Source of the DNA: Verrucomicrobiota bacterium JB023
Lineage (GTDB): Bacteria > Verrucomicrobiota > Verrucomicrobiia > Verrucomicrobiales > Akkermansiaceae
NCBI GenBank assembly: GCA_030673895.1
Contig: JAUTCR010000064.1
Location: 1-48,503 of the forward strand
Direction: 5' to 3'
Length of the DNA stretch: 48,503 nt
In this document: positions 35,201 to 40,559 of the stretch, in pieces
How positions within the stretch are numbered: the first letter of the stretch is position 1
Layout: each line of letters opens with the position of its first letter
Made by a program: the position numbers and the translations under genes
Notes under the pieces: model-generated
Database searches by the model: none
What the model was told of the DNA's origin: nothing
What the model saw: only the letters and a program-made list of their open reading frames with translations

Positions 35201-38119
35201 CAGGGCTCCGCTCAGGAAGCCACGCGCCTTCACCTCCGTGCCCCGAGGCACGGAAAAGGGAGCCGAATAGAGTGCTGAGGATTCGCTCGGCTCAGAGCCA
35301 TCGAGGGTGTAACGGATCTCCACCATCGGGTCATCATGAGTCAGCGTGACCTCGACAGAACCTGTCCCGAAATGGCTCTCGGGAGAGATCGCAACCGGAG
35401 GCAGAACAGGAGCTTCCACAGGGTACTTGCTGGCGAAATAGGAGTCTAGCTGCCAACGCTCGAGTTCGCTGAGCTCGTGATCGAAAACCAGGACTTCGGC
35501 GATCTCAACCTGATTGGGGTTGTAGCTCACCCCTGCCCCTCCACCCAAGGCCAAGCGACCCGGGACGGGCGTGGAACGTCCTGACTCGACCGTCAATTCC
35601 TCACCATTGAGGAACGCTCTCGTTCCGGCAGGCCCGAATTGCACGCCCGCCGCCAGAGGTGTTCCCACGGCCAAGTTCTGGTTCTTCAGCCATGCATCCG
35701 AGTAGAAGCCATCGTTGCGGATAAACCACCAGCCGCTGCTGGTATTCTGGATCGCGATGCCATCGGCGCGAAGTTGCTCGAAGGCGACATAGATGGACGC
35801 GGGTCTTGGAATCGTTGAGGTCGCCAAGGCGAGAAGACCATCATCCGAACCGTCGAAAGAGACGACTGGGCAGGTTTCCCCATTGGCAGATTGCAGGTTA
35901 AATTTGAAGTTTCCTGCCCCGTTGTATTTCACGGGATGGGAATCAATGCTTGTCGGCCAAGTGCCGGTGCTTCCGATGGCACGGGAGTTGCCCACGAAAG
36001 TCAGGCCTTCATTCAACCAGGATCCGTCGCTACTATTCCGATAAAGATCGCTACCGGTGTATCCCCAGGCGAGAATTGAGTAGGAACCGGGGGCCAACAC
36101 CAAGGGCGTATCGAGAGCCTTGAATCGGTAAGGGCTATCAGGGCGAGAGTCGTCGAGCAGTCCCGGCTCGGAATTGGTGAATTGCATCTCGGCAAGCAGG
36201 CTCACGGGCTCGTCATCCTGCGGAGTATTGAACGTGCTCTTGTTATCCCTGCTCCACAGCTGCACCACAATGGTTCCGGCGAATCCGTCGGCCAAGTGAT
36301 CGAAGGCGCCCAACTCGGTGACCTCGAGGGTTTCTTCGACATCGAAGTCAGTTCCCAACGTTCCTCCGTAGGTAGTGGAGCCCGAGGTGCGGTGCCGCGT
36401 TTGAATCGCTGTCCCCCCATTCTTGGCGAATCCTTCCCGCAGGGTCGGCCGCTGCCAGAGTACGCCCTGCTCCAAGTCATTGCCATTGCCTGTCAAATCC
36501 CGCCACCGCGAGACGCGGCCTTCGGCATCGGTCTCGACTCCCCGGGAGGCATCCAGCCACATCACAGCGCCACTCACGGGAAGAGCAGCGGAATTGCTAT
36601 CGGCACCCATGGCCGCACTATCGCCGTAGTATTGGCTGGCGATGCCGCTCGCAGTCGCCCCCGCCATGAAGGAACGCGCCTTCACCTCGGTCCCGCGACT
36701 GACCAAGAACGCGCCAGCATACAAGGTCGAGGATTCGGTGGGTTCAGATCCGTCGGTCGTGTAGCGGATCTCGACTCCGGGAGTCTCACTGGTGATGGTG
36801 ACCGAGACGTCACCCGTGCCCAAGTCGCCTTGGGGTTGCACGATCGGATTTTCCAAAGGAGCGGTGAAGAATCCGTATTTCTCACCGAGGTAAGCCTGAG
36901 TCCGGTAGATCTCACTCTCCGACAATTCTCGTTTATAGACGAGAAGCTCGGCGATGCGGACCGGAACAGGATCATTTTGACGACCGCTGCCCCCACCCAG
37001 CGCAAGACGACCGGGAACGGGAGAGGTCAAACCGCCATTGGAGGTCACCTCGCTCAAATCTTGATAAGCCTTTGTCCCTGCAGAGGTGCTCAGCATCGCC
37101 GCGACATGCGGCGTGGCCCAATCGGGAGTGATATTTCTGACCCAACCGTTGGAATAGTAGCCATCCGTGCGGAACCAGAAACTGCCGCCCGTATCCGAGG
37201 AGTTTTGAAGGATGTAACCAAACTCATTCGCATCCCGCTGATAGGCGAGGAAGACCGTGCTCGGTCTCTCCACCAGCAGGCCTGCCACCCCTTCCAAGCC
37301 ATCATCGGTTCCGTCAAAAACCACGGCGGGTAGACCTGGCTCGAGAAGCGAGGTCACCTCGTAGCGCAGATTCATCGCACCCGCATAATAGTCCGTCCAA
37401 GAGTTATTGACCGTCGGAGGAAAGACCCCGGGACTATTCGAGCCAGAGTAGCGGGAAGTGCCTACCCGTTTCACGCCGGGAGCCGTTGGCCCTTCGGCGG
37501 CATTTGGCGAATAGTAGTAGCGATCCTGGGTATAACCCCAGCTGACCAAGGTGTAGGAGCCCGGGGCGAGAACCCGCGGCGCGGGCAGCGGCTTCCACCG
37601 ATAAACACCCTCGAGGTCTCCTGGGTCCGCTGCGGTGAAGGTCAAGGTCTCGAGGATGAGCTCGCCGGTATCATCGGCTGTTTGATTCAAGGTCCCATTA
37701 TCATTCCGCTCCCAAAGCTGGACCGTGATGCTACCTGTCAGGCCGTCGCGGAGATCATCAAAGGCTGCGAGGTGCGTCACGCTCACTTCCTCCTCCACGA
37801 CAAAGTCCATCCCCAGAGAACCTCCATAGGTGCTGCTCCCATTCCGGCTCCGGGTGAAGCGATTCAACTCACCCCGTCCTGGCACAAATCCCTCGCTATC
37901 CACCACCGGACGTTTGGCTTCATCAACTTGTTCGAAGTGATTGCCATTACCAGACTGGTCCTCCCAACGCTCTACCTTGCCCCCCGCATCGGTCACGATC
38001 CCCTCTCCCGCCTCTAGCCAGATATCCGGAGCTGACACCGGTGGGGTCTGGGCTGTAGATACCAGTAAACCCGCGAGCCACAATAGGCTCGCGACTGCCG
38101 CGCGCGTTGTTTTGTTCAT
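23291..38119 (-). CDS. Giant exported multi-domain protein (LamG-like / chitobiase-type modules, PA14, Calx-beta, CARDB, cadherin-like)
   Basis: About 4,942 residues from the ATG at 38119; a GTG directly before it is also possible. Residues 1-24 are a signal peptide. Five LamG-like modules (WL-x-A, then SGNGN) each end in a chitobiase/hexosaminidase C-terminal-type domain with the signature Y-T-x-DGSEP-x-E. A sixth such domain follows a PA14 domain (about 30870-31330). Next come Ig-like repeats (about 30030-30620), three Calx-beta-like repeats (about 29110-30030), a CARDB-like domain (about 28745-29110), a Gly/Cys-rich island (26680-27140), cadherin/He_PIG-like domains (about 23950-24600), a calcium-binding segment (DPDNDDRTNIHE) and a C-terminal domain ending FFQVISEEK. 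No catalytic domain, membrane anchor or sorting tail is seen. A surface adhesin or glycan-binding matrix protein is the best inference. Confidence 0.88.
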   Translation of the reverse strand: MNKTTRAAVASLLWLAGLLVSTAQTPPVSAPDIWLEAGEGIVTDAGGKVERWEDQSGNGNHFEQVDEAKRPVVDSEGFVPGRGELNRFTRSRNGSSTYGGSLGMDFVVEEEVSVTHLAAFDDLRDGLTGSITVQLWERNDNGTLNQTADDTGELILETLTFTAADPGDLEGVYRWKPLPAPRVLAPGSYTLVSWGYTQDRYYYSPNAAEGPTAPGVKRVGTSRYSGSNSPGVFPPTVNNSWTDYYAGAMNLRYEVTSLLEPGLPAVVFDGTDDGLEGVAGLLVERPSTVFLAYQRDANEFGYILQNSSDTGGSFWFRTDGYYSNGWVRNITPDWATPHVAAMLSTSAGTKAYQDLSEVTSNGGLTSPVPGRLALGGGSGRQNDPVPVRIAELLVYKRELSESEIYRTQAYLGEKYGFFTAPLENPIVQPQGDLGTGDVSVTITSETPGVEIRYTTDGSEPTESSTLYAGAFLVSRGTEVKARSFMAGATASGIASQYYGDSAAMGADSNSAALPVSGAVMWLDASRGVETDAEGRVSRWRDLTGNGNDLEQGVLWQRPTLREGFAKNGGTAIQTRHRTSGSTTYGGTLGTDFDVEETLEVTELGAFDHLADGFAGTIVVQLWSRDNKSTFNTPQDDEPVSLLAEMQFTNSEPGLLDDSRPDSPYRFKALDTPLVLAPGSYSILAWGYTGSDLYRNSSDGSWLNEGLTFVGNSRAIGSTGTWPTSIDSHPVKYNGAGNFKFNLQSANGETCPVVSFDGSDDGLLALATSTIPRPASIYVAFEQLRADGIAIQNTSSGWWFIRNDGFYSDAWLKNQNLAVGTPLAAGVQFGPAGTRAFLNGEELTVESGRSTPVPGRLALGGGAGVSYNPNQVEIAEVLVFDHELSELERWQLDSYFASKYPVEAPVLPPVAISPESHFGTGSVEVTLTHDDPMVEIRYTLDGSEPSESSALYSAPFSVPRGTEVKARGFLSGALPSLVAAACYEESATPGDLPVAGATMWLRADCGVEMDGEGKVSRWNDLSGNGNDVYQPVASERPGWEENAFERTATSAIIVSDGAGSRAYAGSLGEDFVVDDEIEVSHLGAFDHLSDGFAGTITVQLWSRNDGGTESTQGDDTAGTMLAEMTFTREAPGELEGTLRFKELASPVTLAPGAYTILAWGYTGYDYYYEGSRSIENDDPRFRFIGVSRYVGTGGAWPTSFDSARLDYNGAANFKVIPESSAATVPAVAFDGSNDGLIGVETMDISRPSTVLMAFEWNRAEHGYALQSLNGNWWFRYDGFYSNGWVRNENFTIIEPHLGIMVNGPDYTRAYRDGVEVTSNSSYSTPNPGRLGLGGGEGLNNDPAPVRISELIVFDRVLDDSELWEMQRYMALRNNLFDFEVEAPVIAPVANYGTGDVEVTLSTSTPGAELRYTTDGSEPTESSPLYSTPFTVSRETTVRAVAFLGEMTSGRSEVFYGLSSNYPLPVSEPGLWVRADRGIETHADGSVRRWRDLSGNGRDFVQERPGLSPMRIADAFGGSVQPSVLVPSGAAGTTNYSGSVGTDFIVEEEVEITHLGAFDHRSDGFNGTVTVRLHEVDDNDTPDDASDDSSLGVLATREFSTADPGELEGGTRFKPLDSPLILSPGRYFLESSGWLGGDFYYGGSQWDELLGMGISYPNVSRYSTGSIFPGTRLNDSRYLGEAGNFKFRLSGASEPTHPVLRFDGFDDGMFGDPSYSVGRPSTVFLVFNKLAGGSTSYGRLLQSADNSNWLLGPHSNSGNSSGYYANGWVSDVDLRDNVPSLSIASQTPTDSFYFYNGRDLTENSHNTGNLGRLAIGGGVGYTFQPSNGDIAELIVYDRELSVAERQEVAAFLSERYGLPLEAIQPPEISPDGGLYAATKVVTLSHPLADAEIRFTRDGSEPTEASPLYTGSIEISADEVIKARAYADGYLPSEVEEAEFIFDSLALTPPQREGMELWLRAGVGTMSDADGVSLWRDLSGSGNDATQTAVAARPALVADVIGGQEAIMFDGSDDLMRLPTGFEDYSQGLTAIFVARPDAVGNWQRFMDLGRGAGQANIFFGRYSSTNDFTYDVRGAGSSNLRAAETMLQSTNAILTVSQAPDGGVKIFHNGSVVAEDASFSLPQSIIRDSNIIGESNWSGDANYSGGIAEIILYNRVLDDLERETMEQQVSARYGIASTSAGTVGFSPSPSDLYPGGVPVTLQSVTPEAAIHYTIDGSEPDETSPLYTGPINLTSSTRIRARAFAEGFNASQFSEATYLIGNPPGGGDGLTGNYYDNDDFTGSGFTRVDPVVDFDFGSGSPDASIGVDQFSIRWTGKLLARFSEETTFYTRNDDGTRLWIDLNQNGTFEDESELLIDNWYGHGTQEFSSSPVSLLAGQLYDIKLEYFEATGGADVTLSWESFSLGKVVIPQSQLFSDAQFSQTVVTPVITPASGTFTAAVEVSISTATGGATIRYTLDGSEPTEASTIYSETLNVGASGTVKARAYRTGYNPSGVATRDYTIDAQPPAITAFQWEGADLVDGRVLTAKGSLSATATDTQGVASAEFYYQPSGGNRILLGRDSSPGNGLAATWDVATIPDGSYTLIARVFDTSGAYSEESRSVTVTLSPWPAPVIAAPESGLTVEDPTVALAITAQPGANVRIYRDGQFLFAGYATSGGQFNYSAPLQTGLNAFHAVARNRAGDSPQSNTVVVTREREFPQLALSFDDLTLVEGGPLAGTVSLPAAEGADLTVNVSTNKGSQIVSIPPLIIPAGQTSVGFQLEARQDTVIEALSTVRVTATADLHRSTDAQLILADDDWPTISLSLDESTVSEADGTVLAAVERTIATDRALVVYLGSSDISEARVPSSVTIPAGETSVGLIVEIVDDEDDDGNVTANLSGTVRVGSETISSTGNVPLEVRDDEGPVLTMTSATPVLAEGEATSLTIRRSGSSPASALTVNLTHTPSGNLSVPATASFAAGESEIEVPATALNVSGSNGTRVIGLRVSASGFTDGLANLRVTDQDLPDLSPSALAAPSSVLSESTVSVSYNIDNHGYGIAEGPFSERIFLSKDPSPGADDILVRQIDFDGEVAARSNYGRSVSLFAPRETGMYYLIVTVDAGGTVEELDETNNTKVLTQAIDVRAAYSATVEVAESVIPTNTPITLTGSATKESGQPAASSMVNIHIKVGDTERVISAITNSAGDFSVQWNPLRNEGGIYTVGATHPGTSSAPVQDTFEILTMGLSSPGSFVFKEGETVIREGSIANPNSQALTGLTATVLGDLPSGLTITPNLPASSLAAGESLALPVTVSAGMGFSGSGSFGLEVTTDQGVTMQTSFNVSVSLLKPVLALNPGSLNGSVLRGTAKTFSIGVTNTGGLETGAIQVLLPDVPWMSLASPAVIPSLQPGESTSVDVFLAPGQEVPLTLYTGSLVLRPANGAQKSVSYRLRVVSDLTGDLAVEVVDELFYFTDEAPKLDGATVTVRDAISSARLASVTTGGDGLALFEDLNEGWYRVEVTAPEHDRFSGNYYVSAEEVTSERIFISKQLVNISWTVEEVEIEDVYRITVETTFETNVPAPVVVATPNRFDVEDLVALGQTKIVNVTLSNEGFIAAQNSEFRFTEHPFYEFKPLVENVGTIPAKSSLVVPVTITRVGVFGEDGSIVTLGKSGSNKGLKTAKGHPKAASVACNAAGAVDYDYPCGPHLVEKVVALVVSGVQGSCGGSGSGGGGYLGFSGWFGGGGGGGGGGGGGGSGPGGSSSSFGSPDPCTPLCIARASLDCLVGFTPAGCPYAIANCIASEGDALTCAGAAFCWAGPVVNGGFCVAGYINCFLPFSGPILGSKSGEKPDKDDSGYIMTADQRNFDPAVASAYARVETIFAMQEVMLGSKERVLLQREAQYEDWFEALGAASDSESPGGRSIDASEQVTLAAIVSANSLDETELTAIVERWNRTMDYWSEEILELADVPEGQSTDFIPLSEWQAAAALLIDAYAVSQTKGFVDPFEEFLSAFTDLRAELEGGQGGTCATVKIQLTQDLMLTRTAFEATLVLENEREDSDVTDIGFEMIIRDAAGEPAADLFNIQSPELSGMTAIDGTGEIGTASTGRATWTLIPRDTAALEEETVYTVGGVVTYTQNGTLFTVPLENVPITVRPDAALSLKYFHQRDVFSDDPHTEPVEPAIPYKLAVMVENSGHGEARDLKIISGQPQIVENEKGLFIDFKIIGTEVDGQNLTPSLTADFGTLPPGERKIATWLMTSTLQGLFIDYEATFEHVTGLGDERISLLQNVEIHEMIRMIQSPGAKDDGAPDFLVNDVTDVNDYPDTVHYSDGGTDEVTVVEAGTFSGTPGPDSLSITLDVGAFTGWSYIRLPDPGAGNYRLIACERSDGVELALDFNAWQTDRTFIGGGRRPRYEDILHLADCDSSGLYTLTYEAVGGGDFTPPSSTITTLPTESPEQIPVFWSGTDDVEVAYYDIYVSTGGAFTKWKDNIVATAALYPGTIGETYSFYAVATDTAGNIESKTPAAEATTTVVTDNMNPVITPIPDQSIGEGSIFTYRARATDPDGNDEEIRFRIGSNTPGVTIDPVTGEIRWTTGETTGGTTVEIIVVADDGRTPPGTANESFLLTVEEDNSAPSLTPVAPQTVQSGGLLIVDLDGVDGDVPVQTLSYSLVEGPGGAVIDQNGVVTWSPTDEHGGENHLFTIQVADDGSPSRVAEQSFLVTVPDVVGDSPPLFGSIPVVLWFQGRTYTTDVTASDADGDAITMAANVGATSGATFVDQGNGVGRFSWDTSGAAPTTYQVPVTATANSQTANAVLIVRVVEDDLYWQWVTETFGDSFAQAADLDDLEPDADPDNDDRTNIHEMALLTNPLQADGVPVAIDVDDSFAPFRQVKMTLHRRTGSDDFVTLRPRKTADLEGPWANIPVTDWSAQIDASGDADGRPETEQVDLLIYEYIPEDSDADMFFQVISEEK
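26680..27140 (-). other. Poly-glycine and cysteine-rich island in the giant protein
   Basis: The segment encodes a run of 14 glycines (DNA about 26939-26980) flanked by Ser/Gly-rich sequence, plus about 12 cysteines spread over roughly 150 residues (for example PCTPLCIARASLDC and AGCPYAIANC). The rest of the protein has only scattered cysteines. It resembles a disulfide-stabilised knot next to a flexible hinge. Confidence 0.8.
31345..32263 (-). repeat. Giant-protein module 5 (short form without inserted domain)
   Basis: It starts at ELWLRAGVG and contains WRDLSGSGND, a plain LamG-like domain and HYTIDGSEPDETS. At about 306 residues it lacks the VQLW-type domain of about 150 residues found inside modules 1-4. 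Confidence 0.8.
32264..33718 (-). repeat. Giant-protein module 4
   Basis: It starts at GLWVRADRG and contains WRDLSGNGR, an inserted domain with TVTVRLHEVDDND, GRYFLESSGW and RFTRDGSEPTEAS. About 485 residues. It diverges more from modules 1-3, for example by losing the WGYT motif. Confidence 0.8.
33719..35131 (-). repeat. Giant-protein module 3
   Basis: It starts at TMWLRADCG and contains WNDLSGNGN, TITVQLWSRN, GAYTILAWGYT and RYTTDGSEPTESS. About 471 residues. It is most similar to module 2 by eye. Confidence 0.85.
35132..36565 (-). repeat. Giant-protein module 2
   Basis: It starts at VMWLDASRG and has the same order as module 1: WRDLTGNGN, inserted domain with TIVVQLWSRD, GSYSILAWGYT, and RYTLDGSEPSESS. 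About 478 residues. The DNA around its GYT segment shares a 20-base identical stretch with module 3. Confidence 0.85.
36566..38026 (-). repeat. Giant-protein module 1 (LamG-like + inserted domain + chitobiase-type domain)
   Basis: It runs from DIWLEAGEG to the residue before VMWLDASRG. It contains WEDQSGNGN, an inserted beta domain (SITVQLWERNDNG to GSYTLVSWGYT), the rest of the LamG-like fold, and RYTTDGSEPTESS. About 487 residues. Confidence 0.85.
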
Positions 38120-38501
38120 CACTCTACTTCAGTTGGTAACGTCTTGGAATCGATGACGAGCGCAATGAATGGCCAGCTAAGCCCCCAGCCAAATCATCAC
38201 GAAATTGCACCCCCATGAGCACAACTCTCCCACCCCCATTCCCGAGTGATGGCGCGTCAGTCATTCCAACCCTAGAAAACCCGCTTTTGTTCTAAGTAAG
38301 CAAGAGCCTTCACTCCTCGCCTGTTTCCGAAACCAATAAATAACTGATGATAAGCATTTTAAACACCTCCAACAATCTCCCCGAACTTGACCCTTTAATT
38401 TAACTACCTTAATCAATTGGCGTCGCCATCGCTCGCCTCAACGAAATCGTTGCCTCTCTTGACCCCGACGGCACTCATCCGCATCCCACTCCCATCCCCG
38501 C
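38120..38501. other. Region upstream of the giant gene; no gene seen
   Basis: This AT-richer stretch holds no plausible coding frame on either strand. It should contain the promoter of the giant gene on the - strand, but I cannot point to a convincing -35/-10 pair or Shine-Dalgarno sequence. A short palindrome GTTTCCGAAAC (38323-38333) is the only symmetrical element noticed. Confidence 0.5.
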
Positions 38502-38572
38502 AAAAAAAAGAGGCACGCTGGAGGACTTCCGGGAGCCAATGATCCCGCAGAAGAGCCCTCGCAGTCGTGCCT
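38502..38572 (-). terminator. Long-stem Rho-independent terminator of the TonB/porin operon
   Basis: Read on the - strand, AGGCACG (38572-38566) pairs with CGTGCCT (38517-38511), with inner GAGG/CCTC and GGGA/TCCC pairings between. After one C there are eight Ts (38509-38502). It lies 43 bases beyond the stop of the last operon gene. Confidence 0.85.
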
Positions 38573-38615
38573 GCTCGGTCAGCTGAGCGACAAATTCGCC
38601 CGCTGCTTGGTTGAT

Positions 38616-39227
38616 TTATTTGAAGCTTGAGGTGGTGGCGTAAGCCAAGCCGATGTTGTCCACCAGCATGTTGAGATTGTGTCGCAGCGCGGCGGCAAGG
38701 TTGGCATTGTCGAGCTTGGACCCATTGAGGCGACCCCAAAGGTCGCGAGCGCCAGAGCTCTTCTCATCGTCGTCCTCTTTCTCCATCTCAGTGTCGAGCC
38801 TGCTGAAAAGGTCGATGACCATGCGGGTGTAGCTGGTCTGCCAGTCGGATGCGGTCATTTCGCCAGCTTCATTGAATTCGCGGAGAACGATGCCCGTGTT
38901 CAAGTCCTTCTCGCCAATATTGATCCGAATCTGGGAAGCGCCAACATAGCCGGAAGGGGTGACGGTGAGCTCAATGTAGCAGACCGCATTGGACTTCCCT
39001 CCCGCGATGTGATCCACCCGGGTAGAGACGAAGATGCCGCCGTCGGCATTGCCAGTCACGGTGGGCACATGGGTGCGGTAAGTTTGATTATCAAGGGTAT
39101 AGACCGCCGTGCGGTCCTTACGCCAGCCATTGAGGGTCTGGCCGAAGCCCTCCACATTCACACCCAGTCCGAAGGCGGGTGTCACCACGGAAAGCCCCGC
39201 GGCAAGGATCATTGCTACTAGTTTCAT
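38616..39227 (-). CDS. Unrecognised secreted protein, last gene of the TonB operon
   Basis: A 203-residue protein with signal peptide MKLVAMILAAGLSVVTPAFG. I do not recognise the family. The middle is beta-rich (GGIFVSTRVDHIAGG, then CYIELTVTPSGYVGASQIRI), and the C-terminal 70 residues are helical and charged (EMEKEDDDEK). It has one cysteine and no lipobox. It starts 31 bases after the porin stop and ends just before a strong terminator, so it is the last member of a nine-gene operon. Its position suggests a periplasmic or outer-membrane accessory to the TonB/porin machinery; this is inferred from context only. Confidence 0.8.
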   Translation of the reverse strand: MKLVAMILAAGLSVVTPAFGLGVNVEGFGQTLNGWRKDRTAVYTLDNQTYRTHVPTVTGNADGGIFVSTRVDHIAGGKSNAVCYIELTVTPSGYVGASQIRINIGEKDLNTGIVLREFNEAGEMTASDWQTSYTRMVIDLFSRLDTEMEKEDDDEKSSGARDLWGRLNGSKLDNANLAAALRHNLNMLVDNIGLAYATTSSFK

Positions 39228-39258
39228 CGTATTAAGTTGGTTATTTCTACTAATTTAC

Positions 39259-40545
39259 TTAAAATGCGACCCGGCCACCCGTGTGCCAAAGCCAGCTGGT
39301 TGCGTCTCCGTCGTCCTCGTCCTTCAACAAACGATACTCCAGACCCGTCGAAAACAAAAGATGGTCGCCATAGACGTGCCAATCGAGACCTCCGTAGAAG
39401 GAGTGGAACTCGTCAACCGGAGTAACCAATCCATATCCCATGAGGGGCTGGGTAGAGTCTCCGATAGCGGAAGGCACTCCCGAGGTGACCGAGATGGCAT
39501 CGGGATCATCTGAATCGGCGTAGCTATAGCGGCCAACGAAGCGAACCGCCTCATCGTAGAGCCAGTAGCGACCGAAAAGGTTCATCCCCCATGCGGTATC
39601 CACCGGACCATTGGCGAGGAGGAAGTCCCCGGCAAAGTCGAACTTGCCGCTACTGACCTCGATACCCGTCGAGATCAGGTGCTCGTAGCCCTTGGGGATA
39701 CTGCCTGCCTCGTCATCCAGATTATAGATGTAGTCCAAGTGCCAGCGCTGATGCCCGGGAGGGACGGCGACATCTTCTCCCTCGGTACCGGCCTCCGCGG
39801 TGGGCGAGAAGGTGTAGGCCAGGTTGGCGAGAATGAATCCATCACCCCCGAAGCCCGGCACATTCTTATCGTAGCCCCCGGAGAAGTAGCCCAGCCCGGC
39901 CATCCAAGGGCCGCTGTAGGTCTCGAAGCGCACGCCCAGCGTATTGGCTGGCGCAATGTTCTGAATGAGGGGCGAGAGTCCGGGAGCCACGCGAACTTCC
40001 GGATCACGCTTATACTCCTGGCTGAAAGGAGGGCGGAATTTACCGGCCTCTACCTTCAAGCCATCATTGACATTCATGGTGGCTCGCAGGGTATCGATGC
40101 CCTGGTAGCCATTGCCGTCGGCAACGACTTTGGCCTCAAGATCCGTATTCCCGAAGGCGCGCATCACTCCCCCGAGGCGCAGGCGTCGCAGCGTGTTGTC
40201 ATCGACGTCGGTATCATTGCCTCCGTCGGCATCGATAGAGCCCGTGGTGTAGCCCCACTCCGCCATGCCCTCGACGGCGACGCGTTGAACGAGCGCGCTG
40301 TTCGGGTTCTCATAGACAATCGCTTTGGGAGGAAGCGAGTTCCGCCAACGGCGGGAGTAGTCGGTATCATCGACAAGGACTTCCGGCGCGGACTCGCCGG
40401 AAGAGCTCGCGCTGCCGGACTCCTCATCCTCGCTGACTACTGTGATTTCATCCTCGGTGATTTTTCCCTCGAGGAGGTCCAGAGCCTCATTGCCGAGGGC
40501 GCTTCCCGCGCAGCCGAGGCCAATTGCTAAAAATTTTGCTCTCAT
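39259..40545 (-). CDS. Outer-membrane porin (phosphate-selective porin O/P-like)
   Basis: A 428-residue beta-barrel protein. Residues 1-18 are a signal peptide (MRAKFLAIGLGCAGSALG). An acidic Ser/Glu-rich linker (about 28-60) precedes the barrel. The barrel part shows alternating amphipathic strands and the OprO/OprP-like pattern LRRLRLGGVMRAFGNTDLEA, then VEAGKFRPPFSQEY, where the PFS/PFG turn is typical. It ends RVAF, a C-terminal phenylalanine recognised by the BAM machinery. It starts 14 bases after the TPR gene stop. Porins of this family are passive channels; phosphate or pyrophosphate selectivity is known only for the Pseudomonas members and cannot be assumed here. Confidence 0.85.
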   Translation of the reverse strand: MRAKFLAIGLGCAGSALGNEALDLLEGKITEDEITVVSEDEESGSASSSGESAPEVLVDDTDYSRRWRNSLPPKAIVYENPNSALVQRVAVEGMAEWGYTTGSIDADGGNDTDVDDNTLRRLRLGGVMRAFGNTDLEAKVVADGNGYQGIDTLRATMNVNDGLKVEAGKFRPPFSQEYKRDPEVRVAPGLSPLIQNIAPANTLGVRFETYSGPWMAGLGYFSGGYDKNVPGFGGDGFILANLAYTFSPTAEAGTEGEDVAVPPGHQRWHLDYIYNLDDEAGSIPKGYEHLISTGIEVSSGKFDFAGDFLLANGPVDTAWGMNLFGRYWLYDEAVRFVGRYSYADSDDPDAISVTSGVPSAIGDSTQPLMGYGLVTPVDEFHSFYGGLDWHVYGDHLLFSTGLEYRLLKDEDDGDATSWLWHTGGRVAF

Positions 40546-40559
40546 CGTGTTCGAAGTGG

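Noticed and set aside
38413-38739. Possible small gene on the - strand across the operon terminator
   Set aside because: It spans the terminator hairpin and overlaps the secreted-protein gene in another frame. It has no recognisable features.
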